From positions 62,001-126,000 of the forward strand of contig NZ_JAALAA010000011.1 of the NCBI RefSeq assembly GCF_011045035.1: a DNA stretch of 64,000 bases, written 5' to 3'. The number at the start of each line of letters is the position of its first letter. The first letter of the stretch is position 1. Below the pieces are notes generated by a model. The model did no database searches and had not been told where the DNA came from. It worked only from the letters and a program-made list of their open reading frames with translations. Shown here piece after piece: positions 10,013 to 17,798 of the stretch. The translations under genes were made by a program, and so were the position numbers. The DNA comes from Nocardioides turkmenicus. Lineage in GTDB: Bacteria > Actinomycetota > Actinomycetes > Propionibacteriales > Nocardioidaceae.

Positions 10013-10978
10013 ATGAAGCGAATTCTCGCCGGCATCGCCGCCACCGGGCTCGCCCTGAGCCTGGCCGCGTGCGGCTCGGAAGCCACCGACGACAAGGGAG
10101 GCAAGGGCGGCGGCACCATCGCCATCATCACCGTCGACCCCTCCAACCCCTACTGGAAGGCCGAGGTCGACACCGCGAAGAAGGCCGCCACCGCCCTGGG
10201 CTACGACTCCTACACCGCTGCCCACGGCAACGACCCGGACGAGCAGAACACCCTGATCGAGACCGCCGTCAACGACGACGTCGACGGAATCCTGCTCGAC
10301 CCCGCCGGGGCCGACGAGTCGATCGCCGCGGTGCAGAAGGTCGTCGACGCCGACATCCCGATCGTGCTGATCAACGCCGAGATCTCCGAGACCGGGCTCG
10401 CGGCCTCGCAGATCGTCTCCAACAACGCCCAGGGAGCCACCGTCGGCGCCGAGGCCTGGGCCGCCTCGATGAACTACAAGGGGACGTATGTCGAGCTGTT
10501 CGGCAACCCCAGCGACAACAACGCGCAGGTCCGCTCCGACGGGTACGAGCAGGTCCTCGGCCAGTACCCGGACCTGAAGAAGGTCGGCGAGGAGATCGCC
10601 AACTGGGACCGCCAGGAGGGCCAGGAGAAGATGGAGGCGCTGCTCGCCAAGAACCCCGACATCACCGGGGTGATCTCGGGCAACGACGAGATGGCGCTCG
10701 GTGCGGTCAACGCGCTCAAGGCCAAGGGCAAGCTCGACCAGGTCAAGGTCCTCGGCTTCGACGGCAGCCAGGACGCCGTCGACGCGGTGCGGTCCGGCGA
10801 GCTGGTGGCCACGGTGGTCCAGCCGATCGTCGAGGGCACCAACAGCGCGATCGAGCAGCTCGACAGCGTCATCAAGTCCGGCGAGACCGGCGCGGCCGAG
10901 GAGAAGCAGGCCCTCGACTGCGTCCTGGTCACCAAGGACAACGTCGACTCCGTCGAGAACTTCGTCATCAGCGAGTGA
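10013..10978 (+). CDS. Sugar ABC transporter substrate-binding lipoprotein (RbsB type)
   Basis: The 321-residue protein has a lipoprotein signal ending LALSLAAC (lipidated Cys20), a short acidic/Gly linker, and then a periplasmic-binding-protein type 1 fold (GTIAIITVDPSNPYWKAEVD, DGILLDPAGADESIAAV, VISGNDEMALGAVNALKAKG, VLGFDGSQDAVDAV). It captures the transported sugar alcohol outside the cell and hands it to the permease. A GAGAGGA ribosome binding site precedes the ATG. The gene follows the permease after a 67-nt gap, the widest gap inside the operon, possibly allowing higher expression of this component. Confidence 0.9.
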   Translation: MKRILAGIAATGLALSLAACGSEATDDKGGKGGGTIAIITVDPSNPYWKAEVDTAKKAATALGYDSYTAAHGNDPDEQNTLIETAVNDDVDGILLDPAGADESIAAVQKVVDADIPIVLINAEISETGLAASQIVSNNAQGATVGAEAWAASMNYKGTYVELFGNPSDNNAQVRSDGYEQVLGQYPDLKKVGEEIANWDRQEGQEKMEALLAKNPDITGVISGNDEMALGAVNALKAKGKLDQVKVLGFDGSQDAVDAVRSGELVATVVQPIVEGTNSAIEQLDSVIKSGETGAAEEKQALDCVLVTKDNVDSVENFVISE

Positions 10979-10981
10979 CCG

Positions 10982-12733
10982 ATGACCCACATCTACAACG
11001 ACCCCGACACATTCAAGAGCGACGTGCTCACCGGCTTCGCCGCGGCTCACCCGCGCTACGTCGAACGCGTCCCCGACGCCTCCGGCTTCATCCGCGCGGG
11101 CGGTCCCCTGGCCGGCAAGGTCTCGCTCGTCATTGGGGGCGGTTCTGGCCACTATCCCTCCTACAACGGAGTCGTCGGCCCCGGCTTCGCCGACGGCGCC
11201 GTGCTCGGTGACATCTTCGCCTCGCCGTCCGCCGAGCAGGTCTACCGCATCGCCCGCGCCGCGCACGGCGGCGCGGGGGTGGTGCTGGCCTTCGGCAACT
11301 ACGCCGGCGACCGGCTCAACTTCGGCGTAGCGGCCGACCGGCTGCGCGCAGAAGGCGTGGACGTACGCGTCGTGTGGGTGACCGACGACGTGGCCTCCGC
11401 ACCGCCCGGCGCGGAGGCGGACCGCCGCGGCATCGCCGGGACCTTCACCGTCTACAAGATGGCGGGCGCCGCGGCCGAGGAGGGCAAGGACCTGGAAGAG
11501 GTCGAGCGGCTCATGCGGCACGCAAACGCTGCGACGTACTCCTTTGGGGTGGCGTTCGACGGCTGCACCCTGCCAGGAGCGAGCGACGCCCTCTTCCACG
11601 TGCAGGAGGGGCAGGTGGACTTCGGTCTCGGGATCCACGGCGAGCCCGGCATCAGCACCACCGACTGGATGCCCGCCGCGCGACTGGCCGAGCAACTCGT
11701 CGAGCGGGTGCTCGCCGAGCGTCCGGCTTCGGCCGACGGGCGGGCCGCTGTCCTGCTCAACGGCCTCGGATCGACGAAGCACGAGGAGCTCTACGTGCTC
11801 TGGAGCGAGGTGGAGCCCAGGTTGCGCGCCGCCGGCCTCGACCTGGTCGACCCGGAGGTCGGCGAGCTGGTCACCAGCCTCGACATGGCGGGCTGCTCGC
11901 TCACCGTGACCTGGCTCGACGACGAGCTCGACCCGCTGTGGCGGGCGCCGGCCGACACCCCGGCATACCGCCGGGGCCAGGCTGTCGCCAACGGACGGTT
12001 CACGGAGCGTACGGTGCCTGTCGGCGTCCAGGCGGAGGAGACGCAGGACGCGGCGAGCCCGGCCTCGCGCCGGCACGCTGCCGTCGCGCGCGACCTCATC
12101 GCCACCCTGGCCGCGACCGTCGAGGAGCACAAGCAACGTCTCGGCGAGATCGACGCGGTCGCCGGCGATGGCGACCACGGCATCGGGATGAGCCGCGGAT
12201 CCAGGGCCGCCCTCGAGGCGGCGGAGTCGGCGGTGTCTTCCGGCGGCGGAGTCGGATCGGTGCTCAGCGCGGCGGGGGCCGCGTTCGGTGACCGCGCCGG
12301 CGGCACCAGCGGCATCCTGTGGGGCCTGGTCCTCGACACCGTCGGTGACGGCCTCGGCAACCAGGAGCCGGTCAACCTCGGCCGGCTCGCCGAGGCCGTA
12401 CGGGCGGCGACGACCCGCGTGCAGACATTCGGCCGGGCCGAACTCGGCGACAAGACGATGCTCGACGCGCTCTGTCCCTTCGCCGACGCGCTCGAACAGG
12501 CCACCGACACCGCGCTCACCCTTCCCGAGGCGTGGCGGGCGGCGGCGGAGAGCTGTGCGAAGGCCGCCGAGGCGACCGCCCCGATGGTGCCGAAGGTGGG
12601 GCGCGCCCGCCCGCTCGCCGACCGCAGCCTCGGCACTCCGGACCCCGGTGCCGTCTCGCTCGCCCTGATCGTCGCCGCGATCGGCGAGCGGCTCGACCAG
12701 ACCTGCCAGACCATCCACGAGGAGTCCTCATGA
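10982..12733 (+). CDS. lerK: Dihydroxyacetone-kinase family tetrulose kinase (DhaK-DhaL fusion, LerK-like)
   Basis: The 583-residue protein fuses a DhaK substrate domain (about residues 1-330) to a DhaL ATP domain (about 370-580). DhaK residues equivalent to E. coli His56, Asp109 and His218 appear as His57 (GGGSGHYPS), Asp110 (NYAGDRLNF) and His219 (GIHGEPG). DhaL has the Mg-binding motif [13 protein letters not shown]. The usual GHEP signature reads GHYP, a change consistent with a substrate other than dihydroxyacetone. With EltD, LerI and EryI neighbours, it is predicted to phosphorylate L-erythrulose at C1; a D-erythrulose kinase is the alternative. It starts 3 nt after the binding-protein stop. 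Confidence 0.78.
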   Translation: MTHIYNDPDTFKSDVLTGFAAAHPRYVERVPDASGFIRAGGPLAGKVSLVIGGGSGHYPSYNGVVGPGFADGAVLGDIFASPSAEQVYRIARAAHGGAGVVLAFGNYAGDRLNFGVAADRLRAEGVDVRVVWVTDDVASAPPGAEADRRGIAGTFTVYKMAGAAAEEGKDLEEVERLMRHANAATYSFGVAFDGCTLPGASDALFHVQEGQVDFGLGIHGEPGISTTDWMPAARLAEQLVERVLAERPASADGRAAVLLNGLGSTKHEELYVLWSEVEPRLRAAGLDLVDPEVGELVTSLDMAGCSLTVTWLDDELDPLWRAPADTPAYRRGQAVANGRFTERTVPVGVQAEETQDAASPASRRHAAVARDLIATLAATVEEHKQRLGEIDAVAGDGDHGIGMSRGSRAALEAAESAVSSGGGVGSVLSAAGAAFGDRAGGTSGILWGLVLDTVGDGLGNQEPVNLGRLAEAVRAATTRVQTFGRAELGDKTMLDALCPFADALEQATDTALTLPEAWRAAAESCAKAAEATAPMVPKVGRARPLADRSLGTPDPGAVSLALIVAAIGERLDQTCQTIHEESS

Positions 12734-13263
12734 CCGAGTCAGCCCCGACCGAGCCGGTACAGACCGCGGAGGCAGCCGGCGGGCTGCGGATCGCCGTCGG
12801 CTGCGACGATGCCGGCGTTTCCTACCGCGACATCCTGAAGGCCGACCTGGAGGCCGACCCACGGGTCGCCGTGGTGGTCGACGTCGGCGTCACGACCGAC
12901 GAGCACACCGCCTACCCCCACGTCGCGGCCTCGGCGGCACAGCTGGTCGCCAACGGCAGCGTCGATCGCGCGCTGCTCGTGTGCGGCACCGGGCTCGGTG
13001 TGGCCATCAGCGCCAACAAGGTCCCCGGCGTACGCGCCGTCACGGCGCACGACAGCTTCTCGGTCGAGCGGGCGGTGCTCAGCAACAACGCTCAGGTCCT
13101 GTGCATGGGCCAGCGCGTCGTCGGGATCGAACTCGCCCGCCGCCTGGCCAAGGAGTGGCTGGGCTACGAGTTCGACCCCGAGTCGGCCTCGGCCGCCAAG
13201 GTCGCGGCCATCGGTGAGTACGAGCAGGGCACCACGGAGCGGGAACAGCCCTCGAGCTGCTGA
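12730..13263 (+). CDS. eryI: RpiB/LacAB-family isomerase, probable D-erythrulose/D-erythrose-4-phosphate isomerase
   Basis: The 177-residue protein overlaps the kinase gene (ATGA). It shows the RpiB active-site cysteine in [20 protein letters not shown], the following [30 protein letters not shown] block, and an N-terminal [14 protein letters not shown] that replaces the usual GSDHAG-type start. RpiB homologues in tetritol loci convert D-erythrulose-4-phosphate to D-erythrose-4-phosphate, which enters the pentose phosphate pathway. A general ribose-5-phosphate isomerase is possible, but the operon makes EryI more likely. Confidence 0.75.
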   Translation: MTESAPTEPVQTAEAAGGLRIAVGCDDAGVSYRDILKADLEADPRVAVVVDVGVTTDEHTAYPHVAASAAQLVANGSVDRALLVCGTGLGVAISANKVPGVRAVTAHDSFSVERAVLSNNAQVLCMGQRVVGIELARRLAKEWLGYEFDPESASAAKVAAIGEYEQGTTEREQPSSC

Positions 13264-13309
13264 GGCCCCGACAGCCATTAGGATCGACCGATCACGCCGT
13301 CAAGGCTGT

Positions 13310-13325
13310 CGGACACGGCTGTCCG
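13310..13325 (+). terminator. Hairpin between eryI-like gene and FGGY kinase
   Basis: CGGACA-CGGC-TGTCCG is a perfect 6-bp stem in the 80-nt gap. A wider pair, GACAGCC (13270-13276) and GGCTGTC (13304-13310), lies just upstream. It may terminate or attenuate the tetritol transcript before the FGGY kinase gene. There is no U tract, so the call is weak. Confidence 0.3.
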
Positions 13326-13343
13326 GCGCGACTGGGAGGGTAT

Positions 13344-14840
13344 ATGGCTGCCTTGGTCGTGGGGGTCGATGTCGGCACCGGAAGCAGCAAGGGCGTGCTG
13401 GCCACCGCCGAGGGGGTCGTTATCGCCAAGACGATGCGCCGTCACCAGATGTCGCTGCCCCGGGCCGGGTATGCCGAGATGGACGCCGAGACCATCTGGT
13501 GGGACGAGGTGGTCTCGATCTGCCGCGAGCTGGCCCTGCACGCCCGGGGCCACATGATCGCCGGGATCTGCGTCAGTGGGATCGGCCCGTGCGTCCTGGT
13601 CACCGACGATGACCTCACCCCGCTCCGGCCCGGGATCCTCTACGGTATCGACAGCCGGGCCTCGGCCGAGATCGAGGAGCTCACCGAGCGGTTCGGGGCC
13701 GAGGCCATCCTCGACCGGGCCGGCAGCGCGCTCAGCTCCCAGGCGGTCGGCCCCAAGTTGCTCTGGCTGCGGCGCCACGAGCCCGACGTGTGGGCACGGA
13801 CCCGCCGATGGTTCGGCTCCAGCTCGTACGTCGTAGCCCGGCTCACCGGCGAGTACATCCTCGATCACCACACCGCCAGCCAGTGCGCGCCGCTCTACGA
13901 CCTCGCGGCCCAGGACTGGGCGACCGACTGGGTGGAGGAGATCGTCGGCGACCTCCGGATGCCCCGGCTCGCCTGGTCCGGGGAGGTGGTCGGCACGTTG
14001 CGGGCCGACGCGGCCGCGGCGACCGGACTGCCCGTCGGCACGCCCGTGATGGCAGGGTCCGTCGACGCCTGGACCGAGGCATTCAGCTGTGGCGTCCGGC
14101 AGCCGGGCGACCTGATGCTGATGTACGGCTCCACGATGTTCTTCGTCCAGATCGGCCGCGACCTGAAGGCCTGTCCCCCGTTGTGGACCGCCCAGAGCGT
14201 GCAGCCGGACGTGATGACGCTCGCGGGTGGGATGGCGACTTCGGGGAGCCTGCTCTCCTGGGTTCAGGAGCTCACCGGGAAGGTCGACATCGCCACCGTC
14301 GCCGAGGAGGCCGAGCTCACCCCGCCCGGCGCGGAGGGACTCGTCGTGCTTCCCTACTTCGCGGGCGAGCGCACCCCGCTCTTCGACCCGCATGCGCGCG
14401 GCGTCGTCGCCGGGCTGTCGCTGCGTCACGGCCGCGGGCACCTGTACCGAGCCGTCTACGAGGGGATCGCCTACGGCGTACGGCAGATCTTGGAGCTCCT
14501 CGAGGTCGCGGGCGGCCCCGCCTCCCGTGTGGTCACCGTCGGCGGAGGCACCCGGAGCGGGCCCTGGAGCCAGATCGTCAGCGACGTGACCGGGATCCGC
14601 CAGCTCGTGCCCGAGCAGACCATCGGGGCCTCGTACGGAGACGCCCTCCTGGCGGCGATCGGCTCCGGCCTCGTTCCGCCCGACACGGACTGGACCAGGA
14701 TCGTCGGCGAGATCGTGCCCAGCCCCGAGAACCGGGCCGTCTACGACGAGCTCTACGGCACCTTCACCGAGCTGTATCCCGCCACCCGCGACCAGGTCCA
14801 CCATCTGGCTCGGATCCAGGAGGCACTCACCCGGACGTAG
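13344..14840 (+). CDS. FGGY-family carbohydrate kinase (xylulokinase-like)
   Basis: The 498-residue protein has FGGY N-terminal phosphate motif VVGVDVGTGSSKGVL, the mid-protein TPVMAGSVDAWTEAFSCGV region and the C-terminal ATP-site pattern RVVTVGGGTRSGPWSQIVSDVTG. Family members phosphorylate pentuloses, glycerol, erythritol or related sugars. A GGGAGGG ribosome binding site precedes the ATG. It follows the tetritol operon by 80 nt, but that pathway already has a DhaK-type kinase, so this enzyme probably handles another polyol or ketose. Its 3' end overlaps the convergent IclR gene by 14 bp. Confidence 0.8.
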   Translation: MAALVVGVDVGTGSSKGVLATAEGVVIAKTMRRHQMSLPRAGYAEMDAETIWWDEVVSICRELALHARGHMIAGICVSGIGPCVLVTDDDLTPLRPGILYGIDSRASAEIEELTERFGAEAILDRAGSALSSQAVGPKLLWLRRHEPDVWARTRRWFGSSSYVVARLTGEYILDHHTASQCAPLYDLAAQDWATDWVEEIVGDLRMPRLAWSGEVVGTLRADAAAATGLPVGTPVMAGSVDAWTEAFSCGVRQPGDLMLMYGSTMFFVQIGRDLKACPPLWTAQSVQPDVMTLAGGMATSGSLLSWVQELTGKVDIATVAEEAELTPPGAEGLVVLPYFAGERTPLFDPHARGVVAGLSLRHGRGHLYRAVYEGIAYGVRQILELLEVAGGPASRVVTVGGGTRSGPWSQIVSDVTGIRQLVPEQTIGASYGDALLAAIGSGLVPPDTDWTRIVGEIVPSPENRAVYDELYGTFTELYPATRDQVHHLARIQEALTRT

Positions 14841-15603
14841 CCTTCGCCGTCAGGGCGTGGGCCGCCTCCAAGAGGAGGCGGCCGAGCTCGGCCTGGCGCG
14901 GGGGCGCGAGGCGGGCCTCGATGCCGGTGATGCTCAGCGCGCCGTAGGGCTGGCCGTGGGCGTCGAAGACGGCGGCGCCCAGACCCCAGCTGCCGACCAC
15001 GATCAGTCCCGGGTTGACCGCGAAGCCACGCTCGCGGGTCGCGGCGATGCGCTTCCGCAGAGCGGACGCCGAGTGCTCCTCGCCGTAGGCGGGCACGAGG
15101 TCGGCGCGAGCCAGGTAGGCCTCGCGGCGCGACTCGGGCATGAGCGCCAGGATCGCCAGGCCGGCCGAGGCGACCCCGAGCGGGAACCGGATGCCCTCGT
15201 GGAGCACGTGCGAGCGGATCGGGAAGCTGCCGTCCTCGCGCAGGACGCAGACGGTCTCGTCGCCACGACGGATGGAGAAGAACGCGCTCTCCCCCGTCTC
15301 CCGGGCCAGGCGCAGCACCGCCGCCCGGGCCGCCGGGGTGATGTCGTGGCGGGTGGTCGCCGCGGCTCCGAGCAGGAAGCACTCCGGCCCCAGGTGCCAC
15401 GCGCCCGTGGTGTTGTCGCGCTCGACCAGCCCCTCCTCCTGGAGGGTGCTGAGCAGCCGGTGGGCGGTGGGGCGCGGGATGGCGGCAGCGGTCGAGAGCT
15501 GGGTGGTCGTCGCGCCCTCCGGCTCGCGCGCGGCGAGCAGCCGCAGCAGGTGCGCGCTGCGGCGGATCACGCTGGGCTGGTTCGTGCCGAGACCGGGTTC
15601 CAT
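14827..15603 (-). CDS. IclR-family transcriptional regulator
   Basis: The protein has an N-terminal winged helix (VIRRSAHLLRLLAAREPEG, then IPRPTAHRLLSTLQEEGLVER) and a C-terminal IclR effector domain with GFAVNPGLIVVGSWGLGAAVFD. The start is chosen at ATG 15603, giving 258 residues (MEPGLGTNQPSVIRRS), the usual IclR length. An in-frame ATG at 15663 would add 20 residues without homology or a clear ribosome binding site. It is divergent from the CoA-transferase pair, which it probably regulates, as IclR-type PcaR proteins do for related genes. The FGGY kinase is the other possible target. Confidence 0.85.
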   Translation of the reverse strand: MEPGLGTNQPSVIRRSAHLLRLLAAREPEGATTTQLSTAAAIPRPTAHRLLSTLQEEGLVERDNTTGAWHLGPECFLLGAAATTRHDITPAARAAVLRLARETGESAFFSIRRGDETVCVLREDGSFPIRSHVLHEGIRFPLGVASAGLAILALMPESRREAYLARADLVPAYGEEHSASALRKRIAATRERGFAVNPGLIVVGSWGLGAAVFDAHGQPYGALSITGIEARLAPPRQAELGRLLLEAAHALTAKATSG

Positions 15604-15731
15604 GGGACGTACGTTAGTCGACGTCCACTCAGTGAACGCTCCTGAGCCATCGGGGTCGTTCATCGAAAGATCAAGCGTGAACCTGCGCTCACCTATTGAC
15701 CGAAGGCGCCGCCCACCCTTGACTGATCATC
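15604..15731. promoter_or_regulatory. Divergent promoter region between IclR gene and scoA
   Basis: The 128-bp gap holds two inverted repeats: GGACGT-N10-ACGTCC (15605-15626), overlapping the regulator's start region, and GTTCA-N15-TGAAC (15658-15682). Either could be an IclR-family operator. TTGAC occurs twice near the scoA end. No Shine-Dalgarno sequence precedes the scoA ATG, so translation may be leaderless or weakly initiated. Confidence 0.4.
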
Positions 15732-16496
15732 ATGGACAAGGTCATCTCCTCAGCCGCCGAGGCGGTCGCGGACATCCCGAACGGAGCGACCCTCACGGTC
15801 GGCGGGTTCGGGTTGTGCGGCATCCCCTCGGTGCTCATCAACGCAATCCTCGAGGCCGGCGTCACCGACCTCGAGGTGGTCTCCAACAACGCCGGCGTCG
15901 ACGACTGGGGCCTGGGCCTGCTGCTCGGCGCCGGGCGGCTGCGCCGGGTCGTCGCCTCGTACGTCGGTGAGAACAAGGAGTTCGCGCGGCAGTACCTCTC
16001 CGGCGACCTCGAGGTCGAGCTGACCCCGCAGGGCACGCTGGCCGAGCGGATGCGCGCGGGCGGCTCCGGCATCGCGGCGTTCTACACCCGCACCGGCGTC
16101 GGCACCCAGGTCGCGCAGGGCGGGCTGCCGTGGAAGTACGACGACGCGGGCAACGTCATCAAAACCTCGCCCGAGAAGCCGGTGATGACTTTCGAGACGC
16201 GCGACGGTGAGCAGGAGTTCGTGCTCGAGGAGGCCATCGTCGCGGACTTCGGCATCGTCCGCGCGTGGAAGGGCGACCGCCACGGCAACCTGGTCTTCAA
16301 GGACTCCGCCCGCAACTTCAACCCGCTGGCCGCGATGGCCGGCCAGATCACCATCGCGGAGGTCGAGCAACTCGTCGAGCCCGGCGAGATCGCACCGAAC
16401 GACGTCCACCTCCCGGGTGTCTACGTGCACCGGGTGGTGCCGTTGACGCCGGAGCAGGCCGCAGACAAGCGGATCGAGAAGAGGACGGTGCGCTGA
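15732..16496 (+). CDS. scoA: 3-oxoacid CoA-transferase subunit A
   Basis: The 254-residue protein starts [18 protein letters not shown] and has the CoA-binding glycine motif [10 protein letters not shown], then the family regions [21 protein letters not shown] and [27 protein letters not shown]. It is the A subunit of a class I CoA-transferase that moves CoA from succinyl-CoA to acetoacetate (or 3-oxoadipate). It pairs with the B subunit encoded 1 nt downstream. No aromatic-ring-cleavage genes are nearby, which favours ketone-body or butyrate-type use over 3-oxoadipate. Confidence 0.88.
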   Translation: MDKVISSAAEAVADIPNGATLTVGGFGLCGIPSVLINAILEAGVTDLEVVSNNAGVDDWGLGLLLGAGRLRRVVASYVGENKEFARQYLSGDLEVELTPQGTLAERMRAGGSGIAAFYTRTGVGTQVAQGGLPWKYDDAGNVIKTSPEKPVMTFETRDGEQEFVLEEAIVADFGIVRAWKGDRHGNLVFKDSARNFNPLAAMAGQITIAEVEQLVEPGEIAPNDVHLPGVYVHRVVPLTPEQAADKRIEKRTVR

Positions 16497-16497
16497 C

Positions 16498-17127
16498 ATG
16501 GCATGGACACGTGAAGAGATGGCCGCCCGTGCCGCCGCGGAGCTCTCCGACGGCGACTACGTCAACCTCGGCATCGGGCTGCCGACGCTGGTGCCCAACT
16601 ACGTCCCCGACGACGTCGAGCTGGTGCTGCAGAGCGAGAACGGCATCCTCGGCACCGGCGCCTACCCGACCGAGGACGCCGTCGACCCCGACCTGATCAA
16701 CGCCGGCAAGGAGACGGTCACCGTACGCAAGGGCGCGTCGTTCTTCGACTCCGCCACCAGCTTCGGGATGATCCGCTCCGGCAAGATCGACGCCGCCATC
16801 CTCGGCGCCATGCAGGTCTCCAAGGGCGGCGATCTCGCCAACTGGATGATCCCCGGCAAGATGGTCAAGGGCATGGGCGGCGCGATGGACCTCGTCCACG
16901 GCGCCAAGAAGGTCGTCGTGCTGATGGAGCACGTCGCTCGCGACGGCTCCTACAAGATCGTCGAGGAGTGCTCGCTCCCCTACACCGGCCTCGGTGTCGT
17001 GCAGCGCATCATCACCGACCTCTGCGTCCTCGACGTCACCCCCGAGGGCTTGCGGCTCGTCGAGCTCGCGCCGGGGGTGACGCTGAACGAGGTCGAGGAG
17101 AAGACCGAGCCGCCGATCCTCCGCTGA
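16498..17127 (+). CDS. scoB: 3-oxoacid CoA-transferase subunit B
   Basis: The 209-residue protein contains [16 protein letters not shown], the catalytic glutamate motif [14 protein letters not shown] and [19 protein letters not shown], all typical of the B subunit of succinyl-CoA:3-oxoacid CoA-transferase. The glutamate forms the CoA thioester intermediate. It lies 1 nt after scoA and is surely co-transcribed. Transcription runs into a mirrored repeat array just after the stop. Confidence 0.9.
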   Translation: MAWTREEMAARAAAELSDGDYVNLGIGLPTLVPNYVPDDVELVLQSENGILGTGAYPTEDAVDPDLINAGKETVTVRKGASFFDSATSFGMIRSGKIDAAILGAMQVSKGGDLANWMIPGKMVKGMGGAMDLVHGAKKVVVLMEHVARDGSYKIVEECSLPYTGLGVVQRIITDLCVLDVTPEGLRLVELAPGVTLNEVEEKTEPPILR

Positions 17128-17130
17128 CCC

Positions 17131-17204
17131 GGCCGAGAGGTCAGCTGCGTCGGCCGAGATGTCACGGGTGTGACGTCTCGGCCGACGTGCGTGACGGCTC
17201 GGCC
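17131..17204. repeat. Mirrored 21-bp repeat array (family A), 2 + 2 units
   Basis: GGCCGAG cores at 17131 and 17152 face CTCGGCC cores at 17177 and 17198. Spacing is exactly 21 bp on both sides, and the centre between inner cores is 18 nt. The centre forms a hairpin with arms CGTCGGCCGAGA and TCTCGGCCGACG (17148-17187). The array fills the gap between the convergent scoB and padR genes and ends 1 nt before the padR stop codon. It could be a bidirectional terminator. Confidence 0.85.
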
Positions 17205-17205
17205 C

Positions 17206-17796
17206 TCACCGGTGGAAGTCGCGCCAGAAGTCACCGAGCGAGTCGGGGTCGTTCTCGATGAGATCGCGGATGCGACGTACGTAGGCCAGCTCGGCCTCGC
17301 ACAACGCCAGCCGGTGCTCGTGCTCGAGGAGAAAGACCCGCTCGACCCCTTCTCCCCTCACCCGGGCGAGGCGGTCACGGATCTCGTCGACGTCCTCCTG
17401 GAGCGAGGACTCGCGCTTCCGCAGGAGCGGCGGCACGTCCTCCGGCGGCAGGGCGACCAGGAGGGAGAGCGCCGACCTGAACCTCGGAAACTCCTCGTCC
17501 GGTGTGGCGATCAGGGCGGCGAGGCGCTCGCGGAGCTCGGCGCGGCCGGAACCGGTGATGGCGTAGGTCGTCCGTTCCGGCCGACGGCCGGCACGCGAGG
17601 AGTCGCGCGCCTCGATGTAGCCGTCACGACTGAGCTGGTCGACGACCATGTAGAGCGAGCTGGGACGGAACTTCACGCTCGCGCCGACGTTGCGCTCCTT
17701 GAGCAGCTGCCCGATCTGGTAGGGGTGCATCGGTTCCTGGGTGAGGTAGGCGAGCACCACCAGCGCAAGGGGATTCTGGACCGGCATGGCTCCCAT
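17206..17796 (-). CDS. PadR-family transcriptional regulator
   Basis: The 196-residue protein has the PadR winged helix (LALVVLAYLTQEPMHPYQIG, then FRPSSLYMVVDQLSRDGYIEA with RPERTTYAITGSGRAEL) and a C-terminal helical domain with a coiled-coil-like segment (RESSLQEDVDEIRDRLARV). PadR proteins repress by binding a palindromic operator. ATG 17796 lies 2 nt after the reductase stop, so the two genes form one transcript; ATG 17787 is an alternative start. The likely target is the operon's own promoter, where an 18-bp palindrome sits at 19643-19660. Confidence 0.85.
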   Translation of the reverse strand: MGAMPVQNPLALVVLAYLTQEPMHPYQIGQLLKERNVGASVKFRPSSLYMVVDQLSRDGYIEARDSSRAGRRPERTTYAITGSGRAELRERLAALIATPDEEFPRFRSALSLLVALPPEDVPPLLRKRESSLQEDVDEIRDRLARVRGEGVERVFLLEHEHRLALCEAELAYVRRIRDLIENDPDSLGDFWRDFHR

Positions 17797-17798
17797 CG

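Noticed and set aside
9830..12718. A very long open frame on the minus strand opposite the binding protein and kinase genes
   Set aside because: It is antisense to two genes with clear domains and motifs, has low-complexity Arg/Gly/Val-rich translation, and shows no family motif. High GC content keeps stop codons rare in this frame.
13344..14840. Erythritol kinase (EryA) as the name for the FGGY kinase
   Set aside because: The operon follows the dehydrogenase-first route with a DhaK-type kinase, so direct erythritol phosphorylation is not needed. Sequence alone does not identify the substrate.
14827..15663. Longer IclR start at ATG 15663
   Set aside because: The extra 20 residues lack family similarity, no ribosome binding site precedes them, and they would cover much of the divergent promoter region.
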